Translations under genes and position numbers: made by a program
Shown: piece by piece, positions 8,640 to 15,845 of the stretch
Position numbering within the stretch: the first letter of the stretch is position 1
Layout of the letters: each line of letters opens with the position of its first letter
DNA from: a virus
Strand: one strand, 5' to 3'
IMG/VR virus record: IMGVR_UViG_3300020274_000010
Coordinates: 1 to 41,216 of that record
DNA: 41,216 bases
Notes under the pieces: generated by a model
The model's input: the letters and a program-made list of their open reading frames with translations, nothing else
Told to the model about the DNA's origin: nothing
Databases searched by the model: none

Positions 8640-8807
8640 ATGAAGTATCTTTTCCATCCTGTCACCGTATTAAATCTTTTAATTTGTGGCACTCTTGGCA
8701 TGATTCAAGTCATACACACTCACGCACACTATAAGATGGAAGTAGATGTTCATGCATATTGTTTAAACAATGCCGAACATCAAGATAGACTCAACAGTGA
8801 TTATTGA
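8640..8807 (+). CDS. Putative small membrane or secreted protein, plus strand (55 aa)
   Basis: An uninterrupted ATG-to-TGA frame fills the gap between the terminator and hsp20. The product starts MKYLFHPVTVLNLLICG, hydrophobic to about residue 25, followed by a His-rich polar tail (HTHAHYK) with one cysteine. It ends 7 bases inside the convergent hsp20 gene. No good ribosome binding site or clear promoter precedes it, which keeps confidence modest. Plus-strand genes do occur nearby (9.4-11.1 kb). It could instead be a chance frame. Confidence 0.45.
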   Translation: MKYLFHPVTVLNLLICGTLGMIQVIHTHAHYKMEVDVHAYCLNNAEHQDRLNSDY

Positions 8808-9250
8808 ATCTCATACACTTTAAGTTTTTGGTGTTCTGGAATAACCTTTTGTAAATCGATAGTCAATAAACCATTAACAAACTCAACCTTTCCAATCTCT
8901 ACATCATCTGAAAGATTGAATCCTCTAGCAAATGTTCTTGCTGCTACACCTCTATGCATATACTCTTCGGAATCTTCCTTGCCTTCTTGGTTCTTTGATT
9001 TAACCAATAGGACATTTGATTCTGTAGATACCTCTACATCTTCTGGTCCAAATCCTGCTAGTGCAATTTCGATACGCCACTTGATGTTTGATTCTTTGAC
9101 GATGTTATATGGAGGGTATGCTCCACCTGGTGATCCCACTCCGTATGAATGTAATCTGTAGAATAGATCGTCGAATCCTACACTGTAGCGATTTGCTGCA
9201 TCAAAAATTGCGTTGACATCCTTAGATGTCCACTTCTGTAAATTAGTCAT
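8801..9250 (-). CDS. hsp20: Hsp20 small heat-shock protein (149 aa)
   Basis: Alpha-crystallin-type holdase chaperone. The N-terminal arm (1-45) contains FDDLFYRLHSYG; the alpha-crystallin domain spans about 50-145 with WRIEIALAGFGPEDVEVSTESNVL's beta strands split by VKSKNQEGKEDSEEYMHRGVAARTF, and the typical GLLTIDL motif near 128-134. AAAGGAG precedes the ATG. Hsp20 is a hallmark of T4-like cyanophages and is thought to protect host or virion proteins during infection. It is a monocistronic unit bounded by the terminator at 8572-8601. Confidence 0.92.
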   Translation of the reverse strand: MTNLQKWTSKDVNAIFDAANRYSVGFDDLFYRLHSYGVGSPGGAYPPYNIVKESNIKWRIEIALAGFGPEDVEVSTESNVLLVKSKNQEGKEDSEEYMHRGVAARTFARGFNLSDDVEIGKVEFVNGLLTIDLQKVIPEHQKLKVYEIQ

Positions 9251-9301
9251 AGTGCTCCTTTAATAAGCGAGTTTAAATTGTTGTCCCCGAAGGCGACACT
9301 A

Positions 9302-9309
9302 CTATTTAA
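9302..9309 (-). promoter_or_regulatory. Possible late promoter of hsp20
   Basis: The minus strand reads TTAAATAG about 50 bases before the hsp20 start, one base from the CTAAATAG box seen at 33476-33483. No host-type promoter is visible here, so late expression is the best reading, but the match is imperfect. Confidence 0.35.
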
Positions 9310-9400
9310 CCATAAGTCAGTCATAGACTAAATGGTACAGACCGAACTCATTTGTAAGGAATACCAAACCTATATAGTGGTAGTACTCATGTGAGAAAAA

Positions 9401-9913
9401 ATGAAAAAGTTTTTACCTCTCATTATGTTGGTCATGGCAGGTATTCCTGCACATGCAGGTGGAATCGTTACGAAACATCAGTCGAGTTTACAACACACCG
9501 TAGATGCGGGTTACAATTCTTACAATAGAGTAGGCAACTCATATTCTATTTCTGGTACGAATGTAACTACGACACATACTCCTGATGGAGGTAGTGCTGT
9601 GTCTGGTGGCATTGGTGTCAACACTTATAGTTCATCTACAGGTGTAGGAAGCATCGGAGCAATTACAGGAACACAAACTGGATCGGGATCATTCTCATTC
9701 AGTCAGTCATTCACTCAAGGTGATGCTGCAGGATCAGGTTCCGATGAAGCATTATTCGGTAGTCAAACCCACTACGCAGGTGGTACTGCATCAGGGTCTG
9801 CAAATGCACCAGGTACAGTTACCAATGGACATGCTGTTACTCTAACAGGTACAGGTCTAGCAGGTACTACAACTACTGGTCAGTTTGTTAGTGAGATCTC
9901 AGTTTTTGACTAA
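9401..9913 (+). CDS. Secreted Gly/Ser/Thr-rich protein of unknown function (170 aa)
   Basis: A classical signal peptide covers residues 1-19 (MKKFLPLIMLVMAGIPAHA, AxA-type cleavage). The mature part is poor in charge and made of Ser/Thr/Gly-rich segments with alternating hydrophobics, suggesting an extended beta structure. There is no cysteine or catalytic motif. It is the first of three plus-strand genes in a region where neighbours run minus. A possible late-like box CTAAATGG lies at 9328-9335; the ribosome binding site is weak. Possible roles include a cell-surface or periplasmic protein of the infected cell or a virion surface protein; I cannot choose. Confidence 0.75.
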   Translation: MKKFLPLIMLVMAGIPAHAGGIVTKHQSSLQHTVDAGYNSYNRVGNSYSISGTNVTTTHTPDGGSAVSGGIGVNTYSSSTGVGSIGAITGTQTGSGSFSFSQSFTQGDAAGSGSDEALFGSQTHYAGGTASGSANAPGTVTNGHAVTLTGTGLAGTTTTGQFVSEISVFD

Positions 9914-9928
9914 TGAAGGAGGAAGACC

Positions 9929-10381
9929 TTGGCGAACCTTTCATATATACTAACGAAGAAGACATATGCCCTAGGTGCGGTTATTGCTATTGCCATCACT
10001 GCACCTGTGAAGGCGGTCCCCGTGGTGCCAAACTTCCAACAGGGATCGATGACGTCCCACACGGAAACGACCTCAAAAGTGACAGAAACGATAAACAGCA
10101 TGGATTACAATACTGGGTATCAATTTTCGGTAACTGGGTCAGGGATCACAGCAAATGGTAATTTATCTCCTACTACGGAGAAAGCAAACGTGACTATTGA
10201 AGGAGTGACTTCGACATGGACAGGAATAGGAACGAAACCAACGTTCACACAAACAACACCAGGGGCAGCGTTTCAGTTCACCGAGACGTATCAATCCCCA
10301 GGTCTAGCAAATCATACGGTAATCCAGAGGGTAACCGAGGTTACAAGCGTAACCGACACAACAAGTATTTTCTCCCAGTAA
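9929..10381 (+). CDS. Secreted Thr-rich protein with TTG start (150 aa)
   Basis: Start TTG at 9929-9931, placed by a near-perfect AAGGAGG (9915-9921) eight bases upstream. A competing frame beginning ATG at 9913 uses the same bases but gives an unlikely Cys-rich sequence with no Shine-Dalgarno. Residues 1-29 form a signal peptide (KKTYALGAVIAIAITAPVKA). The mature part is Thr/Ser-rich with few charges, like the product of the previous gene. Its 3' third overlaps the next gene in another frame by 166 bases. Function unknown; probably the same surface system as its neighbours. Confidence 0.7.
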   Translation: MANLSYILTKKTYALGAVIAIAITAPVKAVPVVPNFQQGSMTSHTETTSKVTETINSMDYNTGYQFSVTGSGITANGNLSPTTEKANVTIEGVTSTWTGIGTKPTFTQTTPGAAFQFTETYQSPGLANHTVIQRVTEVTSVTDTTSIFSQ

Positions 10382-11070
10382 TCTTATGTCTATCACAATT
10401 CACCAGTGCTCCACATGCGGTTGCGGAAACTGTAGGGGGAGTAAGTGCGACTGCTGCTCCCGTTGCCAATAGTTCGGGCTCAGTCACCAATCAGGCAATA
10501 CAAGTTTTACAAGGTCCTTACATAACTAACACTTATGGGGGTGGTATACAGTGTCAGGGTAGTACTATGAACGTAACACCCTATGTCACTGGTGCTGCAT
10601 CAGCACAAAAACCATTTGAAGACTGGTGGGATTCACCAGTGTATGACATGAGAGATTTAAATGAAGACGGTGCACCAGACAATCCTGGTGCGATTTTATA
10701 TCATGTTCCAACAAGAACAGGACAAAAAGATAACTATAACTTAAGCGTAGGTATATCTGCTACATGGTCTAGACCACTAGATAAGAAACTACAAGATCAA
10801 TGTAAAGAAGCAGTTGATACTCAGATAGCATTACAAAAGCAACTGACTGCCAATAAACGCCTAGACTTTGAGATCGCGAGACTCAAAAATTGCGGTAATT
10901 TAATGAAAGAGGGTATATCATTCCACCCCAAGAGTCCATACTATAGTGTATGTGCTGACGTTGTTGTGCAGAATGTTAATGTAATTCCTCCACATATACA
11001 CGAGATTATACCTAACGAGGTTTCTTTGGACGCTTCACCTTTAGGGGAGGTAAACCTCTCTTTGCCCTAA
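10216..11070 (+). CDS. Secreted or membrane-anchored protein with long basic N-terminus (284 aa)
   Basis: The only usable start in frame is ATG 10216, with AAGGAG about 10 bases upstream inside the previous gene. This gives about 50 polar, Arg/Asn-rich residues before a signal-like hydrophobic segment (YFLPVILCLSQF, residues 51-62) ending SAPHAVA. No ATG, GTG or TTG lies between that region and the hydrophobic segment. The mature part has an acidic Asp/Pro segment near 140-155, four spaced cysteines and a helical QDQCKEAVDTQIALQKQL region. Its 3' end overlaps a convergent gene by 59 bases. Possible alternatives are a non-standard start near 10370 or coupling to the previous gene. Confidence 0.65.
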   Translation: MDRNRNETNVHTNNTRGSVSVHRDVSIPRSSKSYGNPEGNRGYKRNRHNKYFLPVILCLSQFTSAPHAVAETVGGVSATAAPVANSSGSVTNQAIQVLQGPYITNTYGGGIQCQGSTMNVTPYVTGAASAQKPFEDWWDSPVYDMRDLNEDGAPDNPGAILYHVPTRTGQKDNYNLSVGISATWSRPLDKKLQDQCKEAVDTQIALQKQLTANKRLDFEIARLKNCGNLMKEGISFHPKSPYYSVCADVVVQNVNVIPPHIHEIIPNEVSLDASPLGEVNLSLP

Positions 11071-11794
11071 TAGCATTTGCTTTTATCTCTAATCTACTAG
11101 GTGCAGGAGGTTCTTTACCTAAGAACTTTTGAATCCTTTTAATTATTTGTTTAACAATAGGTTTAACAACCTTCAATAATAATGGAGTTGCTGCAGCAGC
11201 AGCGGTTGCAACTACTGCGATAGATGCTGTAGTGCTGACTTGATTTGCAGTAGGCAGATACTTTTGGACTGGAGATGTGTCTTCATATAATACTACACAG
11301 GTTTTTCCATCTTCACTTAGTTCGTGACCAATAACTCTTTCATCTCCACTTGCAGTTAGGTCACCAACTCTAGGTTGATTAGGTGCAGGACACTCTGTTT
11401 CTTTTGGAGTTTTAACTGGGGGTACTTCAGTCTCTGGTGTTACTTCGTCTGGTGGGGATTCTACTGGAGGAACTGGTGCAACATATTCATACTTCAAACT
11501 TTCTGGTGAGTAGTCTATAGGATTGAACGAAGGCATACCTGCGTCACAAAAGATCTTTGATCCTTTGGGATCATCACCAACAAGATTATCGTTTTTATCA
11601 CTACCTTCATGTGCCTCAACACACCCAGGCATGTCAATAACAGGCACACCAATTTGTTGTGTGACAGGAGGATATATAGGAATTGCCTGAGGTGGACTAG
11701 AAGTCAACCACTCAGGCACATCCTGTATAAACGTTCTAGGGATATTGATACTTCTAATATCAAGATTCTTTATCTGAATCTGTGGTATTTCCAT
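11012..11794 (-). CDS. Proline-rich protein with hydrophobic segment and basic C-terminus (260 aa)
   Basis: Four zones are visible: residues 1-55 with repeated short Ile/Pro motifs (IPQIQIKN, IPIYPPV); a Cys-containing acidic region; a Pro/Glu/Val-rich linker (about 105-140); and an Ala-rich hydrophobic segment near 190-207 (ASIAVVATAAAAATPLLL) followed by a strongly basic tail ending KVKRPKKPR. This looks like an extended protein with one membrane or coiled anchor and a nucleic-acid- or lipid-binding tail. It is the last gene of a minus-strand run of membrane proteins and overlaps the convergent secreted-protein gene by 59 bases. No family recognised. Confidence 0.7.
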   Translation of the reverse strand: MEIPQIQIKNLDIRSINIPRTFIQDVPEWLTSSPPQAIPIYPPVTQQIGVPVIDMPGCVEAHEGSDKNDNLVGDDPKGSKIFCDAGMPSFNPIDYSPESLKYEYVAPVPPVESPPDEVTPETEVPPVKTPKETECPAPNQPRVGDLTASGDERVIGHELSEDGKTCVVLYEDTSPVQKYLPTANQVSTTASIAVVATAAAAATPLLLKVVKPIVKQIIKRIQKFLGKEPPAPSRLEIKANAIRAKRGLPPLKVKRPKKPR

Positions 11795-12377
11795 CGTCTA
11801 CCTCACAGTTAGCATTAAGATCATTCACCATATTGCCACCTAGTTCTGCTCCTTGTTCTCCACCGAACATCGCAATCCAACCTGCAGCAATCCAACCAAC
11901 AAAGGGGATAGAGGAAACAGCAGGAGCAGCAGCAGCACCAATACTAGTCCCAACAAGTCGCCCCGTTTGCTTTCCACCACCGACCGCCTCGATGCACGCG
12001 ACAGACTTTTTTGAGATCCCTTGCCTCCCACCTGCACTCCCATCCTGCCATGAGCGAGGGTTGGATACAGGTCCACCTTGATTAGTTGATCCGTCCATGA
12101 CGTACTCTTCAGTAACTTGAGTCTTGGTTCTCCCAAATCCCAGAAATCCAGACGGTCTTACAACATCCTTAGTGATGAACATTGTCTTAGGATCGTTTGC
12201 AGTATAGTTAATCTTATATCCATCCTCATCTGCTACTGCAGTATAAGAAGTATAAGGTCCTACTGGTACATTTAGTGCGGGTAGTTTCATTTTATTATTG
12301 GTGGCGATCATACCGATCATACCAATATGTGAAATACCAACAATGGTACCTAAACTAATTCCTACCCACTTATTCAT
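11760..12377 (-). CDS. Membrane protein with glycine-zipper C-terminal region (205 aa)
   Basis: An N-terminal hydrophobic segment (residues 5-25, VGISLGTIVGISHIGMIGMIA) acts as anchor or uncleaved signal. A second region (about 138-180) is rich in Gly/Ala with small-residue spacing (GTSIGAAAAPAVSS, GWIAAGWIAMFGGEQGAELGG), resembling glycine-zipper membrane insertion motifs. It overlaps the next gene by 35 bases and the previous one by 4 (ATGA). Tight packing suggests one envelope-associated cassette. Membrane-permeabilising or channel-like activity is a possibility only. Confidence 0.65.
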   Translation of the reverse strand: MNKWVGISLGTIVGISHIGMIGMIATNNKMKLPALNVPVGPYTSYTAVADEDGYKINYTANDPKTMFITKDVVRPSGFLGFGRTKTQVTEEYVMDGSTNQGGPVSNPRSWQDGSAGGRQGISKKSVACIEAVGGGKQTGRLVGTSIGAAAAPAVSSIPFVGWIAAGWIAMFGGEQGAELGGNMVNDLNANCEVDDGNTTDSDKES

Positions 12378-12616
12378 AGTCCTAGACCTGGTGTAATTGG
12401 TAAAGCAGGAATTGCTGCACCTGTGACCTTAGGCATTTGACCTGCAGTAATATCTGGAAGTGCGTCAGTGATATTACCTGTAAGTGATCCTAGTGCTTTC
12501 TCTTTGATGTTCTCTATAATGGCATCCTTTTGTACATATAGATACACACCACCGCCAACAACGGAAAGAGATACAACGAAAGACGAAAGAGCGAGTACAT
12601 TAATAATTTTTTGCAT
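12374..12616 (-). CDS. Small membrane-anchored protein (80 aa)
   Basis: One N-terminal membrane segment (residues 5-27, INVLALSSFVVSLSVVGGGVYL), then a charged helix (KDAIIENIKEKALG) and a Pro/Gly/Ile-rich tail ending ITPGLGL. The protein could be a type I-like anchor with an external helix. Its ATG is 6 bases after the upstream stop and its TGA overlaps the next start. It belongs to the same cassette as the glycine-zipper and holin-like genes. No known family. Confidence 0.65.
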   Translation of the reverse strand: MQKIINVLALSSFVVSLSVVGGGVYLYVQKDAIIENIKEKALGSLTGNITDALPDITAGQMPKVTGAAIPALPITPGLGL

Positions 12617-12621
12617 GATAG

Positions 12622-13035
12622 TTACTTAGTGTCAGGAACGATTTTAACAGGACCAGATTCGATCCTTATGGTTTGTGCAGGGGCAGTTTCAGATGCTTTC
12701 TGAATAAGAAACTCCATGTCCTTTTTAGATATAGGAGCAGGTTCATTACCACCATTAGCACCATTCTTTTTCTTACCTGCTGCCTGGACACCAAAAGTAG
12801 CTAACGTCCCTGTAAAAACGCTGGCTATGAAAGTCGGATCCAGTTTCTGTTCAGGTATTTTTAATGCTTCAGGCAACTTAACATATGCTAACGTCAAGAT
12901 CCCTGCGGACCAAAGAAGCACCGCCAATCTCACAAATGTAGAGAGAATTGCTAGTTGCTCTTCCTTGTCCTCAGCATGTTCTTTTAGTTTTCCTAGAAGA
13001 CCTTTTTCTTTGTCGTCTGGTTTTTTATCTACCAT
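12622..13035 (-). CDS. Two-span membrane protein, holin-like topology (137 aa)
   Basis: A charged N-terminus (residues 1-28, Lys/Asp/Glu-rich) precedes two hydrophobic segments: about 33-51 (FVRLAVLLWSAGILTLAYV) and 67-85 (FIASVFTGTLATFGVQAAG), then a basic KKK and a polar tail. Size, two spans and charged ends fit a class II holin, and several phage holins have a similar TGTLA-type second span. I have no direct evidence of lysis function, and the SleB-type hydrolase is 11 kb away in another operon. No Shine-Dalgarno precedes the ATG. Confidence 0.65.
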   Translation of the reverse strand: MVDKKPDDKEKGLLGKLKEHAEDKEEQLAILSTFVRLAVLLWSAGILTLAYVKLPEALKIPEQKLDPTFIASVFTGTLATFGVQAAGKKKNGANGGNEPAPISKKDMEFLIQKASETAPAQTIRIESGPVKIVPDTK

Positions 13036-13050
13036 TTATAATACAAAAAC

Positions 13051-13692
13051 TCACACACTATCTATACAATATAAATTTCCAGAAATAGATATACGATGTT
13101 CATCTGATGTATAGAAAGGATTGACACCGTGATTAAGTCTTGCGGGGAAGAATGCTATCTTCCATTCAAAGGATTTGTCTATGTGTAGATACTCTGTGTC
13201 TAGTCCACCTAGTGCTGTATTGTATTGGAACATGAATGCTGCTGTTTCATCTCCATTTGTTTTATATCTCTCTCGTTCTTTTTGTAAATCATATGGGACT
13301 TGTACCCAGATTACAAATGAAAACAACCCACTGTGTATATGCAGAGGGTTGAAGTCATATTTACTTTGAAAGTTTACCCAAAGTCTTTGTAGTTTAAAAT
13401 CACTATGATCAATATCTCGCATTCTCTCTGCAATACCCATGGCAGGTTGAATACCAAACTGCTTGATATACTCAAAACCAAGGCACCTAGTAAAGGCACA
13501 TACCTCCTTTGTTAGAGGTAGATGCCACTCTTCTTCTAGATGACCCCTCAGAGTGTCCCTAGCGTCCGTCTCAGGGGTCTTAGAGAGCGTGTTGATGCTT
13601 TGCTTTAGTTCTTCAACTACTGGAGAGGGAACCTCTGCTAGTAGGTATCCAGGTGATTTGAACCACTGGACATGATAATTAAAGTCGCTCAT
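13051..13692 (-). CDS. Putative 2OG-Fe(II) oxygenase, variant family (213 aa)
   Basis: The C-terminal half fits the putative 2OG-Fe(II) oxygenase family with a WVNFQSKYDFNPLHIHSG core, an IWVQVPYD strand, and the distal FFPARLNHGVNPF...HRISISGNLY block with His (residue 189) and Arg for 2-oxoglutarate. The usual HxD motif is replaced by HIHS, so the metal site is His-based or degenerate. It follows regA with an ATGA overlap. Substrate unknown. This is one of three different oxygenases in the window. Confidence 0.72.
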   Translation of the reverse strand: MSDFNYHVQWFKSPGYLLAEVPSPVVEELKQSINTLSKTPETDARDTLRGHLEEEWHLPLTKEVCAFTRCLGFEYIKQFGIQPAMGIAERMRDIDHSDFKLQRLWVNFQSKYDFNPLHIHSGLFSFVIWVQVPYDLQKERERYKTNGDETAAFMFQYNTALGGLDTEYLHIDKSFEWKIAFFPARLNHGVNPFYTSDEHRISISGNLYCIDSV

Positions 13693-14111
13693 TCGGTGAT
13701 GCGTTTTTTACCAATATTGTATTTAGATTCCAGAGTCCAATCTCCTTTCTCTTTATACGCAATAACTTTAATCTGACTTAGTGGTGCTACACCTTTAATT
13801 GTATCATCCTTTACGATCTCTACTAGACCCCAATCAGATAATAGTTTAATAATTCTGTTCCTTCTTTGTACATCATTATCTGATAAGTTTGCTTTCTTAC
13901 CATCTAGTGCGAATAGTTCTTTAAAATGTACAATGTAGTATTGTCCTTTTTTGTGTAGGATGTGACAAGACTGATAGAGTTTCTTTTCTTTACGAGAGGC
14001 AACTCCAATACGAGTGAGTGTTTCGCGAACCTTCAAGAAATCATCTGGTTCCTTGAGAGTCACCTCAATCATATCATCTTTAGTCCACTGGACTTCATTA
14101 ACTTCACTCAT
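13689..14111 (-). CDS. regA: RegA translational repressor (140 aa)
   Basis: RNA-binding protein that in T4 represses translation of early mRNAs by binding near their start codons. The diagnostic N-terminal block MIEVTLKEPDDFLKVRETLTRIGVA's parts, the segment KKLYQSCHILHKKGQYYIVHFKEL in pieces, and FALDGKKANLSDND are all present. The N-terminus carries 13 extra residues before MIEV compared with T4 RegA, so the internal ATG at about 14075 could be the true start. ATGA overlaps join it to gp62 and the oxygenase gene. Repression of the clamp operon would be autogenous. Confidence 0.9.
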   Translation of the reverse strand: MSEVNEVQWTKDDMIEVTLKEPDDFLKVRETLTRIGVASRKEKKLYQSCHILHKKGQYYIVHFKELFALDGKKANLSDNDVQRRNRIIKLLSDWGLVEIVKDDTIKGVAPLSQIKVIAYKEKGDWTLESKYNIGKKRITE

Positions 14112-14512
14112 CTTTTCTTACCCCCTTTGTTCAGTTTGTCTTTAATGTAATCTAGATGTGTAGGAGATAGGATTCTCAATGCTTGTTTTGCCTTTTCATT
14201 ACTATAACCATAGTATTCCTTGACAACTTCAAGATCATTCACCTTATCCTTCTTACCCCAAGGAGAAAATCTCTTACGGGGTCTCACGATATTTATAAAG
14301 AAATCATATTGCAAACGGTTTGGTAGATGAGAACACATATTCATCTCATTCGCATACAGAACTGTATCCATGTGATGTGACATACATTTGTTGATTACAA
14401 ATGCAGGATAGTTCTTTTCCCATGCAGGGTCTTCACTGTCCATCAAGTTCTCTTTGTTGAGATTGATAGAGTTTAGATAATCCTTGAGAGGATACCTATC
14501 ATCATATTTCAT
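14108..14512 (-). CDS. 62: gp62-like clamp loader small subunit (134 aa)
   Basis: Non-ATPase partner of gp44 in loading the gp45 clamp. Recognisable cyanophage gp62 features: FVINKCMSHHMDTVLYANEMN, then LQYDFFINIVRPRKRFSPW and a C-terminal VVKEYYGYSNEKAKQALRIL region. The length of 134 aa is shorter than T4 gp62 (187 aa), as usual in this group. It is separated from gp44 by three genes including Dam, whereas in T4 they are adjacent. The start overlaps Dam by 11 bases and the end overlaps regA by ATGA. Confidence 0.85.
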   Translation of the reverse strand: MKYDDRYPLKDYLNSINLNKENLMDSEDPAWEKNYPAFVINKCMSHHMDTVLYANEMNMCSHLPNRLQYDFFINIVRPRKRFSPWGKKDKVNDLEVVKEYYGYSNEKAKQALRILSPTHLDYIKDKLNKGGKKR

Positions 14513-15344
14513 AATTTAGAAGAAGTAGTTCTTTACGTTCTTGTTGGTCTTTCATATAATCACCAACAGATCTCATAGTATATGTATGATCATACTCTTG
14601 TGCATTCCAACCCTTAAATCTTTCTTTGATTAGATTGTCAGAGTTGTATGAGATCATTTGATCAGAAGACATCCTTGAACAAGTCTTATGAAATGTTTCA
14701 TGAGAGAATGTACTATGCATTGTACCCTTCTTTCCATACAAATTATCTTTGATGGAGTATGGAGGATCTAGATATAGGAATACTGCCTGATCATCACTCA
14801 TCAATTTCTCATACGACAAGTTAGTGATATGCCATCTTTGAATGAGTCGGGAATAGTCGGGGAGTTTTTCGATTCCTCGCATTGAAAAGTTTTGGTCGGA
14901 CGCCTGGGCAGAAAAGGATGAGGACTCAGTGAGACCAGAAAAAGAGCACTTGTTAACAACATAAAAACTACAGGCACGATGAAAGGGTTCACTACTAGCG
15001 AGGGGTAGGTCGAGATATTGTCTTGATTCGAGGAAGAGTCCTCTTGCTGATTCTCTGTCGGGGTATCTTGATTTGAGTTGGATGAGTTCATTGGTTAGTT
15101 TTTGACCAGAGATTTGTAACTGTTTCCAAAATGTATATAATGGTTCATACAAGTCATTTACCCAGATACTGATATGAGGATACTGTTGTGCAACATACAA
15201 TGCAACAGAACCGCCACCTAAAAATGGTTCACGATACTCTGCATAATCACCTAGTGGAGGGAAGTAAGGTGCCATCTTCTTAACAGCACGAGACTTTCCA
15301 CCAGGATAACGAAGGGGAGTTTTTAATGATGTTGCTACAGGCAT
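14502..15344 (-). CDS. dam: DNA adenine methylase, D12 class (280 aa)
   Basis: N6-adenine methyltransferase of the Dam/D12 family, the probable GATC type. Motif order is alpha-class: N-terminal TPLRYPGGKSRAV (9-21), the AdoMet site PFLGGGSVA (40-48), and the catalytic DPPY at 193-196 in FLYLDPPYS. ATG 15342-15344 is read as TGATG with the previous stop; a GTG one codon earlier is an alternative. Length matches E. coli Dam (278 aa). It is a lone methylase with no cognate nuclease in view, so protection against host restriction or regulation is likely. It sits between clamp-loader genes. Confidence 0.9.
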   Translation of the reverse strand: MPVATSLKTPLRYPGGKSRAVKKMAPYFPPLGDYAEYREPFLGGGSVALYVAQQYPHISIWVNDLYEPLYTFWKQLQISGQKLTNELIQLKSRYPDRESARGLFLESRQYLDLPLASSEPFHRACSFYVVNKCSFSGLTESSSFSAQASDQNFSMRGIEKLPDYSRLIQRWHITNLSYEKLMSDDQAVFLYLDPPYSIKDNLYGKKGTMHSTFSHETFHKTCSRMSSDQMISYNSDNLIKERFKGWNAQEYDHTYTMRSVGDYMKDQQERKELLLLNYEI

Positions 15345-15619
15345 CACTGAATAATCATAGGAATTGCTTTTGGGTCAAAACCGCCACCGTACCCTGGACC
15401 TACTGGATACTTAGGGTTAAAATACTCAGGTGGAATCAAATCAGGGATTTCAATCATAAGTGGAGCATCTAAAACTCTTTGAACAGATTCTGCCATACGT
15501 CGGAAACCAGTTCCAACATAAATTTGTCCTGCAACAACTGCAATAGTAGCAGTGCCCCAGAACATGTAGTAGAACCTACTCTTTACTTGTGCTCTTACTT
15601 TTTCTTTCTTAGTCGTCAT
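15344..15619 (-). CDS. Small membrane protein (91 aa)
   Basis: The start is taken at ATG 15619 (MTTKKEKVRAQV); upstream sequence belongs to the previous gene, which it overlaps by 11 bases, and an ATG two codons earlier is equally possible. A basic N-terminus is followed by one membrane span at about residues 17-36 (YYMFWGTATIAVVAGQIYVG) and a tail rich in Pro/Tyr/Gly (PPEYFNPKYPVGPGYGGG). Coupled to dam. No family function known; its position inside the clamp-loader operon suggests early or middle expression. Confidence 0.7.
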   Translation of the reverse strand: MTTKKEKVRAQVKSRFYYMFWGTATIAVVAGQIYVGTGFRRMAESVQRVLDAPLMIEIPDLIPPEYFNPKYPVGPGYGGGFDPKAIPMIIQ

Positions 15620-15845
15620 GGTCATCAAATGGGTCCTCCAACCCTTCATTAGCAAAGAATCCTCTATAGATTCCATACAAGATAAAAATTACTGTGATCA
15701 CTGCGATACTAATACCGAGAGTGATGTTTGGATCTGCATTGTAATGTGGGATAATCGCATTACACTTCGTCCAAGTACCAGGCAATGTATAGACTGGTGG
15801 GCAAGATGCCAATAGTTCGCGTATAGCGATCATTTCTGTTCCCAT
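15609..15845 (-). CDS. Small membrane protein with acidic tail (78 aa)
   Basis: The ATG overlaps the gp44 stop as TAATG. The N-terminal half is polar with two cysteines (residues 15 and 28), followed by one strong membrane span (about 42-62, LGISIAVITVIFILYGIYRGFF) and an acidic tail ending DPFDDHDD. Likely paired with the next membrane protein, since the two genes overlap and have opposite tail charges. Function unknown. Confidence 0.7.
   Translation of the reverse strand: MGTEMIAIRELLASCPPVYTLPGTWTKCNAIIPHYNADPNITLGISIAVITVIFILYGIYRGFFANEGLEDPFDDHDD

Noticed and set aside
9278-9296. Hairpin TTGTC...GACA upstream of hsp20
   Set aside because: The stem has a mismatch, is short, and no T tract follows in the useful direction.
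9913-10161. Plus-strand Cys-rich frame starting at ATG 9913
   Set aside because: The AAGGAGG lies inside it and serves the TTG start at 9929, which gives a proper signal peptide; the Cys/His pattern is a frame artefact.
13033-13040. TATAAATG as a late promoter for the holin-like gene
   Set aside because: The box contains the start codon itself, so RNA would start inside the gene.
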